In this document: piece after piece, positions 8,314 to 15,839 of the stretch
Layout: each line of letters starts with the position of its first letter
Numbering within the stretch: position 1 is the first letter of the stretch
Notes under the pieces: model-generated
Seen by the model: the letters and a program-made list of their open reading frames with translations, nothing else
The model's database searches: none
What the model was told of the DNA's origin: nothing
NCBI GenBank assembly: GCA_003216725.1
Contig: QCIL01000006.1
Location: 1-64,000, forward strand
Length of the DNA: 64,000 bases
Source: Prochlorococcus sp. AG-402-L18
GTDB taxonomy: Bacteria; Cyanobacteriota; Cyanobacteriia; PCC-6307; Cyanobiaceae
Direction: 5' to 3'
Program-made: the position numbers and the translations under genes

Positions 8314-10727
8314 GAATTTTTGTTTATAGCGCGAATTGGAGCTAATCTGGGGTCCAGGATTTTGCTACCTTTATCACCAAATTTTACAGCTAATGATATT
8401 TTTTCCCCACTTCCAAAAATATGTATAATTTCGCCTTTCCCAAATTTGGTATGGATTAGCTTATCTCCTATAAGCCAATTTTTGCCTTTACTTGGACCTG
8501 AATATAGCTTCCTTACGGCATTTACGGGTTTATTAGTAGATTCGTTGGAATTATTTCGATCAACTCTTGTTAAACGATCAAGATGCCAATCTCTCCTTAA
8601 TGAGGCTCCACTAGTTTGTGGTAGTTCTCCATCTATTAAATCGTCAGGTATCTCTGATATAAATATTGAGGGAATTGTTGCTTCTCTCATTCCTCCCCAT
8701 AGTCTTCTTTCTCTTGCATGAGTTAAGAAAACTCTTTCTTTAGCTCTAGTAATCCCTACATAGCATAATCGTCTTTCCTCTTCTAGAAGTGATGGAGTGT
8801 CTATAGATCTATAACTGGGGAAAAGGCCTTGTTCCAGTCCAGTTATAAAGACATTTTGAAATTCTAAACCCTTGCTATTATGAAGAGTCATTAAGGTGAC
8901 AGAGTTGGGATTATTATTCTCTTTGTCGTTATCTGTTGTTAAAGCGGCAGTAGAGAGAAATCCCTCTATATTTCCATTTTCTGTTTCTTCTTCAAATTGA
9001 GTCGCGGCATTTATCAATTCTTGCAAATTATTTCTTCTATCTTCAGATTCTTCTGTTCCACTAGCTAATAAATCACTTAAGTAACCACTTTTCTCTAAGA
9101 TAAGTTGTAAAAGTTGCGCTGGGCCAGTGTTTTCTACGTAGCAAAGTAGATCATTCATAAGCTCAGTAAATTTATTTATCCCTTTTGATGATCTTCCTAT
9201 TGTTTCTTCAATACTTTGCTTATCATTAAGAACCTCCCACAATGGAATATTTAACTTATTAGAGAGGTCGTTAAGTTTTTGGATTGTAGTTTTTCCTATC
9301 CCTCTTCTTGGTACGTTTATGATGCGTAAAAGACTCACATTATCATCAGAATTTATTAAAACTTTTAAATATGCTATTGCATCTTTAACTTCTCTCCTAT
9401 CGTAAAATCTTAATCCTCCAAAAATTGTATAAGGGATTCTCCATCTCACAAGAGATTCCTCTAATACTCTTGATTGAGCCCTTGTTCGATATAAGATTGC
9501 GAAATTTTTCCATTTTGGTTGTTGATTAGAATTATTAAGCGACTTTAATTTATTCGTTATTGCTTCTGCCTCAGAAATTTCATCATCACAGCTAAGTAAC
9601 TTTAAAAGCTCACCTTCCTCTTTCGTCGATCTTAAGACTTTATCAATTCTTTCGGCATTATTCTCTATCAATGAGTTTGCTGCATTTAAGATATTAGATG
9701 AAGATCTATAGTTTTCTTCAAGTTTAATTAATGATGATTTTTCATTATTATTTAACGGATTTTGGAAATCTTCTTGAAAACCAATTAATATACGGAAGTC
9801 AGCTGCTCTGAAGCTATAAATACTTTGATCAGCATCTCCAACTACAAAAATTGATCTGCCTTCCCAATTAATAAATTTCTTAGGATCACTATTACCAGTA
9901 GTAATTAACTTTATAAGTTCATATTGTGTTCTATTAGTATCTTGATATTCATCAATTAGTATGTGTTTAAATCTTTTATGCCAATAATCCCTAACTAAAT
10001 CATTTTGTCTTAACAAGAAAACAGGCAATAATAGAAGATCATCAAAATCCAAAGCATTATTTTTTGAGAGTGAAATTCTATATTTTTTGTAGGCATCTGC
10101 AATTACTCTGTCAAAATGATTATCAGCTTTTTTTTCAAGTTCATTAGAAGTAAGACATTGATTTTTAGCATTACTTATAGCTCTCTTAATTTTTTTTGGA
10201 TCAAATCTTTTTAAATCAAGATTCATGTCTTGAGTAACGATTTCTTTTACGAGTGTCTGTGAATCTGTCTCATCATAAATTGAAAATTGCCTTGTCCATT
10301 TTAATCCTTCTGGATCAATATATTTTTCAATATCGTATCTTAAAAGCCTTGAAAAAAGAGCATGAAAAGTTCCTATCCAAAGGTCATGAAGCCTATCCTG
10401 GGAAACATTAGTTCTGAGTTGATTTTGATCTATTTCCTTTAGTGTTGACCAAGGTTGGCCAAATTGATTAAAAGCTAATTCTTGCGCTAGAAGTACCTCT
10501 AGTCTAGCTTTCATCTCTTTGGCTGCTTTGTTAGTAAAGGTAACTGCTAAAATATTGTATGGATCTATTGAGTTATTTTGAATAAGATTTGCAATCCTGT
10601 GAGTAAGAGCTTTTGTTTTGCCACTGCCTGCACCTGCGACCACTAAAAGTGGTCCATAAACATGTTTAACTGCTTGAAGTTGTTCATTATTTAGGGATTT
10701 AAAAAGAAAACTGTTAGTTTGATGCAC
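8310..10727 (-). CDS. uvrD: UvrD/PcrA/Rep-type DNA helicase
   Basis: Superfamily 1A 3'-5' helicase of DNA repair and replication. Visible motifs: Walker A GAGSGKT (motif I), TFTNKAAKEMK (Ia), DEYQDTN (II, Walker B), VGDADQSIYSFR (III), YRTRAQSR (IV), TLHNSKGLEF (V), RLCYVGITRAK (VI). 805 residues with a C-terminal Tudor-like segment (KLIHTKFGKGEI) as in PcrA. Upstream member of the pair with cca. Confidence 0.95.
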   Translation of the reverse strand: MHQTNSFLFKSLNNEQLQAVKHVYGPLLVVAGAGSGKTKALTHRIANLIQNNSIDPYNILAVTFTNKAAKEMKARLEVLLAQELAFNQFGQPWSTLKEIDQNQLRTNVSQDRLHDLWIGTFHALFSRLLRYDIEKYIDPEGLKWTRQFSIYDETDSQTLVKEIVTQDMNLDLKRFDPKKIKRAISNAKNQCLTSNELEKKADNHFDRVIADAYKKYRISLSKNNALDFDDLLLLPVFLLRQNDLVRDYWHKRFKHILIDEYQDTNRTQYELIKLITTGNSDPKKFINWEGRSIFVVGDADQSIYSFRAADFRILIGFQEDFQNPLNNNEKSSLIKLEENYRSSSNILNAANSLIENNAERIDKVLRSTKEEGELLKLLSCDDEISEAEAITNKLKSLNNSNQQPKWKNFAILYRTRAQSRVLEESLVRWRIPYTIFGGLRFYDRREVKDAIAYLKVLINSDDNVSLLRIINVPRRGIGKTTIQKLNDLSNKLNIPLWEVLNDKQSIEETIGRSSKGINKFTELMNDLLCYVENTGPAQLLQLILEKSGYLSDLLASGTEESEDRRNNLQELINAATQFEEETENGNIEGFLSTAALTTDNDKENNNPNSVTLMTLHNSKGLEFQNVFITGLEQGLFPSYRSIDTPSLLEEERRLCYVGITRAKERVFLTHARERRLWGGMREATIPSIFISEIPDDLIDGELPQTSGASLRRDWHLDRLTRVDRNNSNESTNKPVNAVRKLYSGPSKGKNWLIGDKLIHTKFGKGEIIHIFGSGEKISLAVKFGDKGSKILDPRLAPIRAINKNS

Positions 10728-10755
10728 TTTAAAAAAGTTTTGTTATCAATAAAAA

Positions 10756-10962
10756 TTAGACCCTGCTTTGAGATTCAGATTCGTTATCTAACTGATTTAA
10801 GACTTTTTTTAAACTAATAAGTTCCTTATTATTATTTATTATTTCTTCTAACTTATTTTGAGGCATTTTTAATTTAATGCTTCTTTCAAAGATCTCTTTT
10901 TCTAATCTTTTTTTGTAAGACAAAATTAATTCTTTTGATAATTTTAAATCTTGTTTATCCAA
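10756..10962 (-). CDS. Small charged protein, unknown function
   Basis: 68 residues, strongly charged and predicted helical throughout, probably a coiled coil (LKLSKELILSYKKRLEKEIF...). It is 28 bp upstream of the helicase gene on the same strand and may be co-transcribed. No recognisable family. An upstream AT-rich 180 bp separates it from cpeB and should carry divergent promoters. Confidence 0.6.
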   Translation of the reverse strand: MDKQDLKLSKELILSYKKRLEKEIFERSIKLKMPQNKLEEIINNNKELISLKKVLNQLDNESESQSRV

Positions 10963-11146
10963 AACTGAAAACTCTATTTATTTTATTTTAGCGAAAAAAA
11001 TTTTTTTATTATAAATATTTCAAATATCACTAAGAAATCACGTTTTTGATTAAGAAGCATTTCGTTAATTCATTAATTTATAAGTTTTTGCTTTGTTTAT
11101 ACTATTGTATTAACTTAATGTTTTAAGTTTTTTAATTAAATTTAGA

Positions 11147-11674
11147 ATGAAAGCCACAAAGAATAATCAATTATTATTTACTCCCAGAGAATTTAAAGAT
11201 ATAGGAAATAGAAATATTGAATATATTAAAGAATTTATAAATACTGCAAATTCAAAATTAGATGCGATAAATTCCATAACAAAAAATTCACACGCAATTG
11301 CAGCTGATGCTGTAACTGCAATGATTTGTGAAAATCAAGATTCAGTTAATTCCGCAATATCTTTGGATACCACCAATAAAATGTCTGTTTGTTTAAGAGA
11401 TGGAGAAATAATTTTAAGGATTGTTTGTTATCTTCTGATTACTAATGACGAATCGGTTTTAGCTAAAAATTGTTTAAAGGATCTTAAAAATACTTATTTA
11501 GCTATTGGGGTCCCTTTAAAAAATGCTATTCGAGTTGTTGAACTAATGAGAGATTCCACTATCTCTGATTTGCAATGCACTGTAGATTCTATGATGGGAG
11601 ATAAATGCTTTCTTCCAGATCTAATTTCAAATACAGAGTTTCAATTTGAGAGAATAATTAATCTTTTAAAATAG
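11147..11674 (+). CDS. cpeB: Phycoerythrin beta subunit (degenerate phycoerythrin III type)
   Basis: Phycobiliprotein beta chain. The block [13 protein letters not shown] places a cysteine at residue 82, exactly the universal beta-82 bilin site; further cysteines lie at 61, 109, 144 and 154. The C-terminal half ([25 protein letters not shown]) is also family-like. High-light Prochlorococcus keep only this beta gene and no phycobilisome; no alpha subunit gene is adjacent here. The product probably has a sensory or vestigial role, which is inference from the literature. The 3' end overlaps the convergent cpeS by 17 bp. Confidence 0.9.
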   Translation: MKATKNNQLLFTPREFKDIGNRNIEYIKEFINTANSKLDAINSITKNSHAIAADAVTAMICENQDSVNSAISLDTTNKMSVCLRDGEIILRIVCYLLITNDESVLAKNCLKDLKNTYLAIGVPLKNAIRVVELMRDSTISDLQCTVDSMMGDKCFLPDLISNTEFQFERIINLLK

Positions 11675-12218
11675 ACAAGTTTCTTATTTCTGATGTATGT
11701 GAAGTTTGTATTACGCCCTTGTTATTTTGATCTCTAATTACAGAAAATCTTGATCTGATATGTGATGATAAGAAAGAAATCCTCTCTTCAGCAATAGTCG
11801 AATTATAAATAGTCTTAAGATTTAAGTTGTTATTTTCATCGATTAAATATTCTGATGATGAAATTAAGGATTCTGTATAACCTTTACTTCTTAAAACAAT
11901 ACCTGTATTTATATTTTTTGGTGAAAATACTAAAATAGTTTTATCTTCCTTTTGTTTTTGATTTTCATCCCAATCACTAGTTGCTTGCCAACTTATTGAT
12001 ATGGCTTTTATTAAAGCGGATGTGTTTAAGTTATATCTTTTGAGTAGTTTAATTACTTTCGAATTTTCTGTTTCAATATTATTTATTATTATTTTGCTAG
12101 TTGAATTTTCAAATTCTTGAAATGCCAGAGAGTGAGTGCTTCTTATAGATTTCCACTCTCCTAAACTTTTATTGATAAATTGTTTAATTGTTATTAGTTT
12201 CTTCGTCAAGTTTATCAT
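11658..12218 (-). CDS. cpeS: CpeS-family phycobilin lyase
   Basis: Lipocalin-fold lyase that attaches a bilin to a cysteine of a phycobiliprotein, most likely beta-Cys82 of the adjacent CpeB. Family-like segments are the N-terminal [16 protein letters not shown] and the central [13 protein letters not shown], plus the final [17 protein letters not shown]. 186 residues is normal. It is convergent with cpeB and its 5' end overlaps the small ORF at 12184-12363. Confidence 0.85.
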   Translation of the reverse strand: MINLTKKLITIKQFINKSLGEWKSIRSTHSLAFQEFENSTSKIIINNIETENSKVIKLLKRYNLNTSALIKAISISWQATSDWDENQKQKEDKTILVFSPKNINTGIVLRSKGYTESLISSSEYLIDENNNLNLKTIYNSTIAEERISFLSSHIRSRFSVIRDQNNKGVIQTSHTSEIRNLSILKD

Positions 12219-12363
12219 CTACTGAATGATTGGTAGCTTTTTGAATCATCCTTACCATTGAATCTACCATTAGTCTCTTTGCAGAAGTAACTTTTAATCC
12301 AGAAGGTGTAGTAGATATTTGTTCTCCAGGGCGATCATATGATGTTGGTCTAAATGGAGTCAT
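12184..12363 (-). CDS. 59-residue protein overlapping the start of cpeS
   Basis: An ATG at 12363 opens a 59-residue frame ([15 protein letters not shown]... ending DEETNNN) whose last 35 bases overlap cpeS in another frame. The Arg/Pro N-terminus followed by a helical [15 protein letters not shown] stretch does not look like random AT-rich sequence. Same strand as cpeS and likely coupled to it. I do not recognise the family; a role with the phycoerythrin/lyase pair is only suggested by position. Confidence 0.6.
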   Translation of the reverse strand: MTPFRPTSYDRPGEQISTTPSGLKVTSAKRLMVDSMVRMIQKATNHSVDDKLDEETNNN

Positions 12364-12481
12364 CTAACAATTTTAATTATTAACAGGATATTATTATTAC
12401 ATGAATACTTGTTTTTAATCTTCTATTTTGCAAAAATGTCATATCTTATTTAAATTCATTTCGAGCGTATAAGTTTTTTAA

Positions 12482-13117
12482 TTATCTAGGAACTTTTCTT
12501 TTTGCTAATCCTGAAATGGTGGCAAGAGCAAACATTCCTAAAAGGGCTATTCCAAGAAGTAATCCAGCTCCTTGACTTACGCCAGCGCCAACTGCAACAA
12601 GTATAGAATCACTTATCATAAGACTTATTAAGAGGGCAGGAGTGAATATTTTCCAACGAGTTCCACCAATGCCAATAGCGTAACTAAGAAAATCAAAAAG
12701 ACCAGTCATAAGCAAGCCTGTCATTAAAAAAAAATTTTCTTCAAGTTGGTTTTGATTAAAACTCTCAATTCTATGCATCGCTTTTGAACCTACTAACCTG
12801 CGTACAGGATTACGTCCATAGTATCTTGCTATAAAAAACGCAGCTTGGCAAAAAATTATATCAGAAATAATAATTGTGATGTAACCTTTTTGGAACCCTA
12901 ATAAAGAACCTGCAAGGAGAGAATAGGCAGAGCTTGGAAGAGCAGGCAATATTATGCTTATACCTCTAAGTATTAATATTCCAAAAGGAGCCCATATACC
13001 CATACCCTCTACTTTGTTTCTAAGAGGTTCAATACCATAATTTTGAATCAGATAAATTAGGATAACAAGAATTGATGTAAAGAAAATAATTGAGAGTAAT
13101 TTTTGAATTTTATTCAT
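12482..13117 (-). CDS. DedA/TVP38 (SNARE-associated Golgi) family membrane protein
   Basis: 211 residues with several hydrophobic helices. The central region has the VTT/DedA signature: LLAGSLLGFQKG, followed by a re-entrant-like segment with ARYYGRNPVRR and the FNQNQLEENFFLM...GLFDFLSYAIGI block. Members are polytopic inner-membrane proteins implicated in lipid scrambling or transport. Stand-alone gene between the phycoerythrin locus and the fucosyltransferase region. Confidence 0.85.
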   Translation of the reverse strand: MNKIQKLLSIIFFTSILVILIYLIQNYGIEPLRNKVEGMGIWAPFGILILRGISIILPALPSSAYSLLAGSLLGFQKGYITIIISDIIFCQAAFFIARYYGRNPVRRLVGSKAMHRIESFNQNQLEENFFLMTGLLMTGLFDFLSYAIGIGGTRWKIFTPALLISLMISDSILVAVGAGVSQGAGLLLGIALLGMFALATISGLAKRKVPR

Positions 13118-13331
13118 GAAAATATCTAGAAAATTTATTCAAGAAGAATAAGTATATTTAATAGCTGATTATTTAATTATAAATCTGTTTATTAATAATC
13201 CTAAGGGAAATAAAAATAATTATTTATTTCTTGTTTTGTAAATTGTTATGTTAAGTTGTGAAAAAACATCTAAATAACAAAAGTTTGTAGTTTTCTTTTT
13301 AGGAATACAATATTTAAAGAGATTAAAAATT

Positions 13332-13751
13332 ATGATACAAACCAATAATAATATTTCATTTGCATTTCTGAAAAATATTTTTATATTTTATTTGCTTCTA
13401 ATATTTCTTATCGTGATACCTTCAAAAAAAATATATGCTTTATCTAATGATTGGGTTGAAGTACCTCAAAGCAAATATGGGAGACAATTTTGGGATAAGA
13501 AAAGTATTAAAAGAAATCAAGATGGATCTGTAAGAGTTAGGAGTAAATTTATTCCTAAAACTAAAAATGAGATTACCCAGGATATCTTTTATACGATGGA
13601 TATTAATTGTTTTGAGAAATCCTTTAGAGATATAGATTTAGAGACTGATAGAACAAAAAAATTTGTTAGTGAAAATACTAATTGGGAAGAACCAAGTGGC
13701 GATATTTTGATTTTGGGTGTTATTGGACAAGTTTGTAATTCTATAAACTAA
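13332..13751 (+). CDS. Secreted protein of unknown function
   Basis: 139 residues. A long hydrophobic segment at ~14-33 followed by a KKIYALS cleavage-like site indicates export. The mature part has WVEVPQSKYGRQFWDKKSIKR and two cysteines (INCFEK and QVCNS) that could pair. The pattern resembles small periplasmic proteins that record residue-level surface features, but I recognise no family with certainty. 17 bp upstream of the fucosyltransferase gene, so likely one transcript. Confidence 0.65.
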   Translation: MIQTNNNISFAFLKNIFIFYLLLIFLIVIPSKKIYALSNDWVEVPQSKYGRQFWDKKSIKRNQDGSVRVRSKFIPKTKNEITQDIFYTMDINCFEKSFRDIDLETDRTKKFVSENTNWEEPSGDILILGVIGQVCNSIN

Positions 13752-13768
13752 AAAATTTAAGAAATTTC

Positions 13769-14548
13769 ATGAGTATAGGGTTCAATCATTTAGGGAAACT
13801 TGGCAGATTAGGGAACCAAATGTTTCAATATGCGGCATTAAGTGGCATTGCTGCTCATCGTGGATTTGATTTTCAAATACCAGTAAGTGATTTTCGAAAT
13901 GAATGGAAGGATCACCAATTATTCGAAGCTTTTAAATTAAAAAATATAACTAAAATTGGTTCTTGCAATGGCCCTTATTTAAAAGAGGCACACTTTCATT
14001 TTGACAAAAACCTTTTTGAAAATATGCCTGATGGACATAATCTATATGGCTTTTTACAAAGTGCAAAATATTTTGACCATATTGAAGAAAAAATTAGAGA
14101 AGACTTTCAGTTTAAAGATTGTATTTATGAACCTTGCGAAAGGACTATACTTTCTCTTGACAAACCTATTGCATTGCACGTAAGAAGGGGAGATTATATT
14201 AAAAACATTGAAAATCATCCACTATGTCCTAAAGAATATTATGATGCGGCACTCTCAAAGTTTGATAAAAAACGTAAGGTAATAATTTTTTCTGATGATA
14301 TAAATTGGTGTATTACTGAGTTTACTGGAGAAAGGTTTGTGTTCTCAGAGGGAGGGAATAATCTTACAGACTTATGTAAGATGTCTTTGTGTGATGATTT
14401 CATTATTGCTAATTCTTCTTTCTCTTGGTGGGGCTCCTGGTTATCAAAAAATCCAAAAAAAAGAATAATTGCTCCAAATAAATGGTTCGGCAAAGGTTAT
14501 TTTCATGATACTTCAGATTTGTATTGCAGTAATTGGGAGGTAATTTAA
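13769..14548 (+). CDS. Glycosyltransferase family 11 (alpha-1,2-fucosyltransferase-like)
   Basis: Transfers a sugar, usually fucose from GDP-fucose, to a surface glycan. GT11 signatures: N-terminal GRLGNQMFQYAALSGIA, the donor-binding HVRRGDY at residues 137-143, and the late block DLCKMSLCDDFIIANSSFSWWG followed by KRIIAPNKWF. 259 residues is on the short side for GT11. Acceptor unknown; cell-surface decoration is the likely role. It lies immediately before the truncated tRNA-Phe copy, a position often occupied by variable surface genes. Confidence 0.88.
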   Translation: MSIGFNHLGKLGRLGNQMFQYAALSGIAAHRGFDFQIPVSDFRNEWKDHQLFEAFKLKNITKIGSCNGPYLKEAHFHFDKNLFENMPDGHNLYGFLQSAKYFDHIEEKIREDFQFKDCIYEPCERTILSLDKPIALHVRRGDYIKNIENHPLCPKEYYDAALSKFDKKRKVIIFSDDINWCITEFTGERFVFSEGGNNLTDLCKMSLCDDFIIANSSFSWWGSWLSKNPKKRIIAPNKWFGKGYFHDTSDLYCSNWEVI

Positions 14549-14718
14549 ATTTAAATTCAGAATTCTCAAAAAAATTCACAAATTTCCCAAATAAGTCCAT
14601 TATTTTAAATAATAAAATTTATATAACTTGTTTTTAAAGGAGAGGACCAATTAATATTGACTTAATAATTTATAGAATGATTAGCGCTTTATAGGTATAA
14701 GACCATTTAAAAATATAA

Positions 14719-14741
14719 AAACCCTGTCTAAGACAGGGTTT
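14719..14741 (-). terminator. Strong hairpin, probable original tRNA-Phe terminator
   Basis: An 11-bp perfect inverted repeat (AAACCCTGTCT / AGACAGGGTTT) with a one-base centre. On the minus strand it is followed by TTTTATATTTTT, a U-rich tail. It abuts the truncated tRNA-Phe 3' end, so before insertion it would have directly followed the tRNA. It could also terminate the fucosyltransferase transcript on the plus strand, but the U-tract favours the minus strand. Confidence 0.75.
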
Positions 14742-14775
14742 AAAGGTGCCAGGACCCAGATTTGAACTGGAGACA
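14741..14775. repeat. Truncated copy of tRNA-Phe 3' end (distal attachment site)
   Basis: 30 bases identical to the 3' end of the intact tRNA-Phe at 15658-15687, then one mismatch and four more matches (34 of 35), in the same orientation. It includes GGTGCCAGGACCCAG and the T-arm. The remainder of a tRNA is absent. This is the direct-repeat structure left by site-specific integration into a tRNA 3' end. Confidence 0.9.
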
Positions 14776-14844
14776 ATATTAAAAATAGTTAATTTTCTGT
14801 ATCATATTTATACCATAAAGACCCTTTTTTGGGGTTAATTTTTT

Positions 14845-14868
14845 AACTAACATTCCACTAACATTCCA
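14845..14868. repeat. Element-internal direct repeat, copy 1
   Basis: 24-base motif beginning AACTAACATTCCAC and itself made of two ACATTCCA units 11 bp apart. It lies 70 bp inside the left att copy. Copy 2 at 15506-15529 matches 23 of 24 in the same orientation. Inverted single units (TGGAATGT) occur at about 14916 and 15460. Possible recombinase arm-type sites. Confidence 0.7.
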
Positions 14869-15049
14869 TATCCATTTAATAAGAATGGTTGTGCAGGATA
14901 ATTTCTATTACAAAATGGAATGTTATTAACTCCATTAAATATTAGTTGGCTTAATAAAGTATTAAGTATTATTTCTAAAAGGCTTTAAAAAAAATATATG
15001 TTTTATTTTTAGTCAACCAAAATTTTAGAGAATATAAAGGGATTTTAAT

Positions 15050-15349
15050 ATGAAAGATTTCCTACTAACAATTTTTAACTTTCTAAAAGATCTTTACAAT
15101 AGACTTATTAAATTTTTAAAAAGTATTTCACCTGAAGAGAAGCCAGTTGAGGATGTAAAGCCTGCTGAAGAAGAGAAGCAAGCTGAGGATGTAAAGCCTG
15201 CTGAAGAAGAGAAGCCAGTTGAGGATGTAAAGCCTGCTGAAGAAGAGAAGCCAGTTGAGGATGTAAAGCCTGCTGAAGAAGAGAAGCCAGTTGAGGATGT
15301 AAAGCCTGCTGAAGAAGAGAAGCCTGCTGAAGATGAAAAACCAGTTTAA
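15050..15349 (+). CDS. Repeat protein with tandem 12-residue acidic/Lys-Pro units
   Basis: 99 residues. The N-terminal ~30 form a hydrophobic/basic amphipathic segment (FLLTIFNFLKDLYNRLIKFLK), followed by about five near-identical units of VKPAEEEKPVED encoded by a 36-bp tandem repeat. The composition suggests an extended, disordered tail behind a membrane-associated helix. Function unknown. Just past the stop, the +1 frame continues as a 27-codon stretch with a CTEC motif to 15428, so the original product may have been longer. Confidence 0.6.
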   Translation: MKDFLLTIFNFLKDLYNRLIKFLKSISPEEKPVEDVKPAEEEKQAEDVKPAEEEKPVEDVKPAEEEKPVEDVKPAEEEKPVEDVKPAEEEKPAEDEKPV

Positions 15350-15505
15350 AAAAAGATGGTGTACTGAATGTAATGCTTATGCAACTACAGCAAGCATTTT
15401 AAAAGGACTCAAGAAATGGATGATATGAGTGAAAACATAAGAGCAAACTTCTATGGAGATGGAATGTAAGTTCTGGGGATTAAAAAATTAGTAATTTTAT
15501 TGCTC

Positions 15506-15529
15506 AACTAACATTCCACTTACATTCCA
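15506..15529. repeat. Element-internal direct repeat, copy 2
   Basis: Second copy of the motif at 14845-14868, differing by one base. It lies 129 bp from the right attachment repeat, so the two copies sit near opposite ends of the element in the same orientation. Confidence 0.7.
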
Positions 15530-15617
15530 AATATATGACCCTCAGAGAGTTCTTTTTTGCTCTCTAAGTGTTTCTTTAGATATCCTGAAAAGAACTGTCA
15601 GAACTAATTTTAGGCAT

Positions 15618-15641
15618 TAAAAAAGCACCTTTTCAGATGCT
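15618..15641 (-). terminator. Replacement terminator for tRNA-Phe carried by the element
   Basis: On the minus strand AGCATCT-GAAA-AGGTGCT forms a 7-bp stem (one G-U pair) with a GAAA tetraloop, followed by six T. It lies 23 bp downstream of the tRNA-Phe 3' end, inside the inserted element. Confidence 0.75.
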
Positions 15642-15657
15642 CATTTAACCCTTTTAT

Positions 15658-15692
15658 TAAAGGTGCCAGGACCCAGATTTGAACTGGGGACA
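15658..15692. repeat. Proximal attachment repeat within tRNA-Phe
   Basis: Covers the 3' end of the intact tRNA-Phe plus a few bases of downstream sequence; direct repeat of 14741-14775. Recombination between the two would excise 917 bp and restore a single tRNA-Phe followed by its old terminator. Confidence 0.88.
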
Positions 15693-15736
15693 CGGCGATT
15701 TTCAGTCGCCTGCTCTACCAACTGAGCTATCCCGGC
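15664..15736 (-). tRNA. tRNA-Phe (GAA)
   Basis: 73 nt, minus strand. Acceptor stem GCCGGGA paired with TCCTGGC, D-arm TAGCTCAGTTGGTAGAGCA, anticodon loop CTGAAAA (GAA), and TTCAAATC in the T-loop. CCA is not encoded. Its last 30+ bases are duplicated at 14741-14775, marking it as the integration target. Confidence 0.97.
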
Positions 15737-15839
15737 TCTAACCTGTCTACTTTAAATTAATATGTGTAGTTTGTGAAACCCTTTTTAATTAAATTTTGAT
15801 ATCTTAATTCATATTTAAATTATTTTTTAATTAAAAAAT

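Larger units (their letters stand above)
14741..15657. mobile_element. 917-bp integrated mini-element at tRNA-Phe
   Basis: DNA between the truncated tRNA copy and the intact tRNA-Phe. It contains one clear ORF (15050-15349), a repeated 24-base motif near each end (14845-14868 and 15506-15529), and its own terminator beside the intact tRNA. No recombinase gene fits in 917 bp, so it is either a non-autonomous element mobilised in trans or a deletion remnant of a larger island. The stretches 14549-15049 and 15350-15657 hold no other convincing gene. Confidence 0.75.

Noticed and set aside
14239-14600. Minus-strand ORFs within the fucosyltransferase gene
   Set aside because: Antisense frames to a well-supported GT11 gene; no family resemblance.
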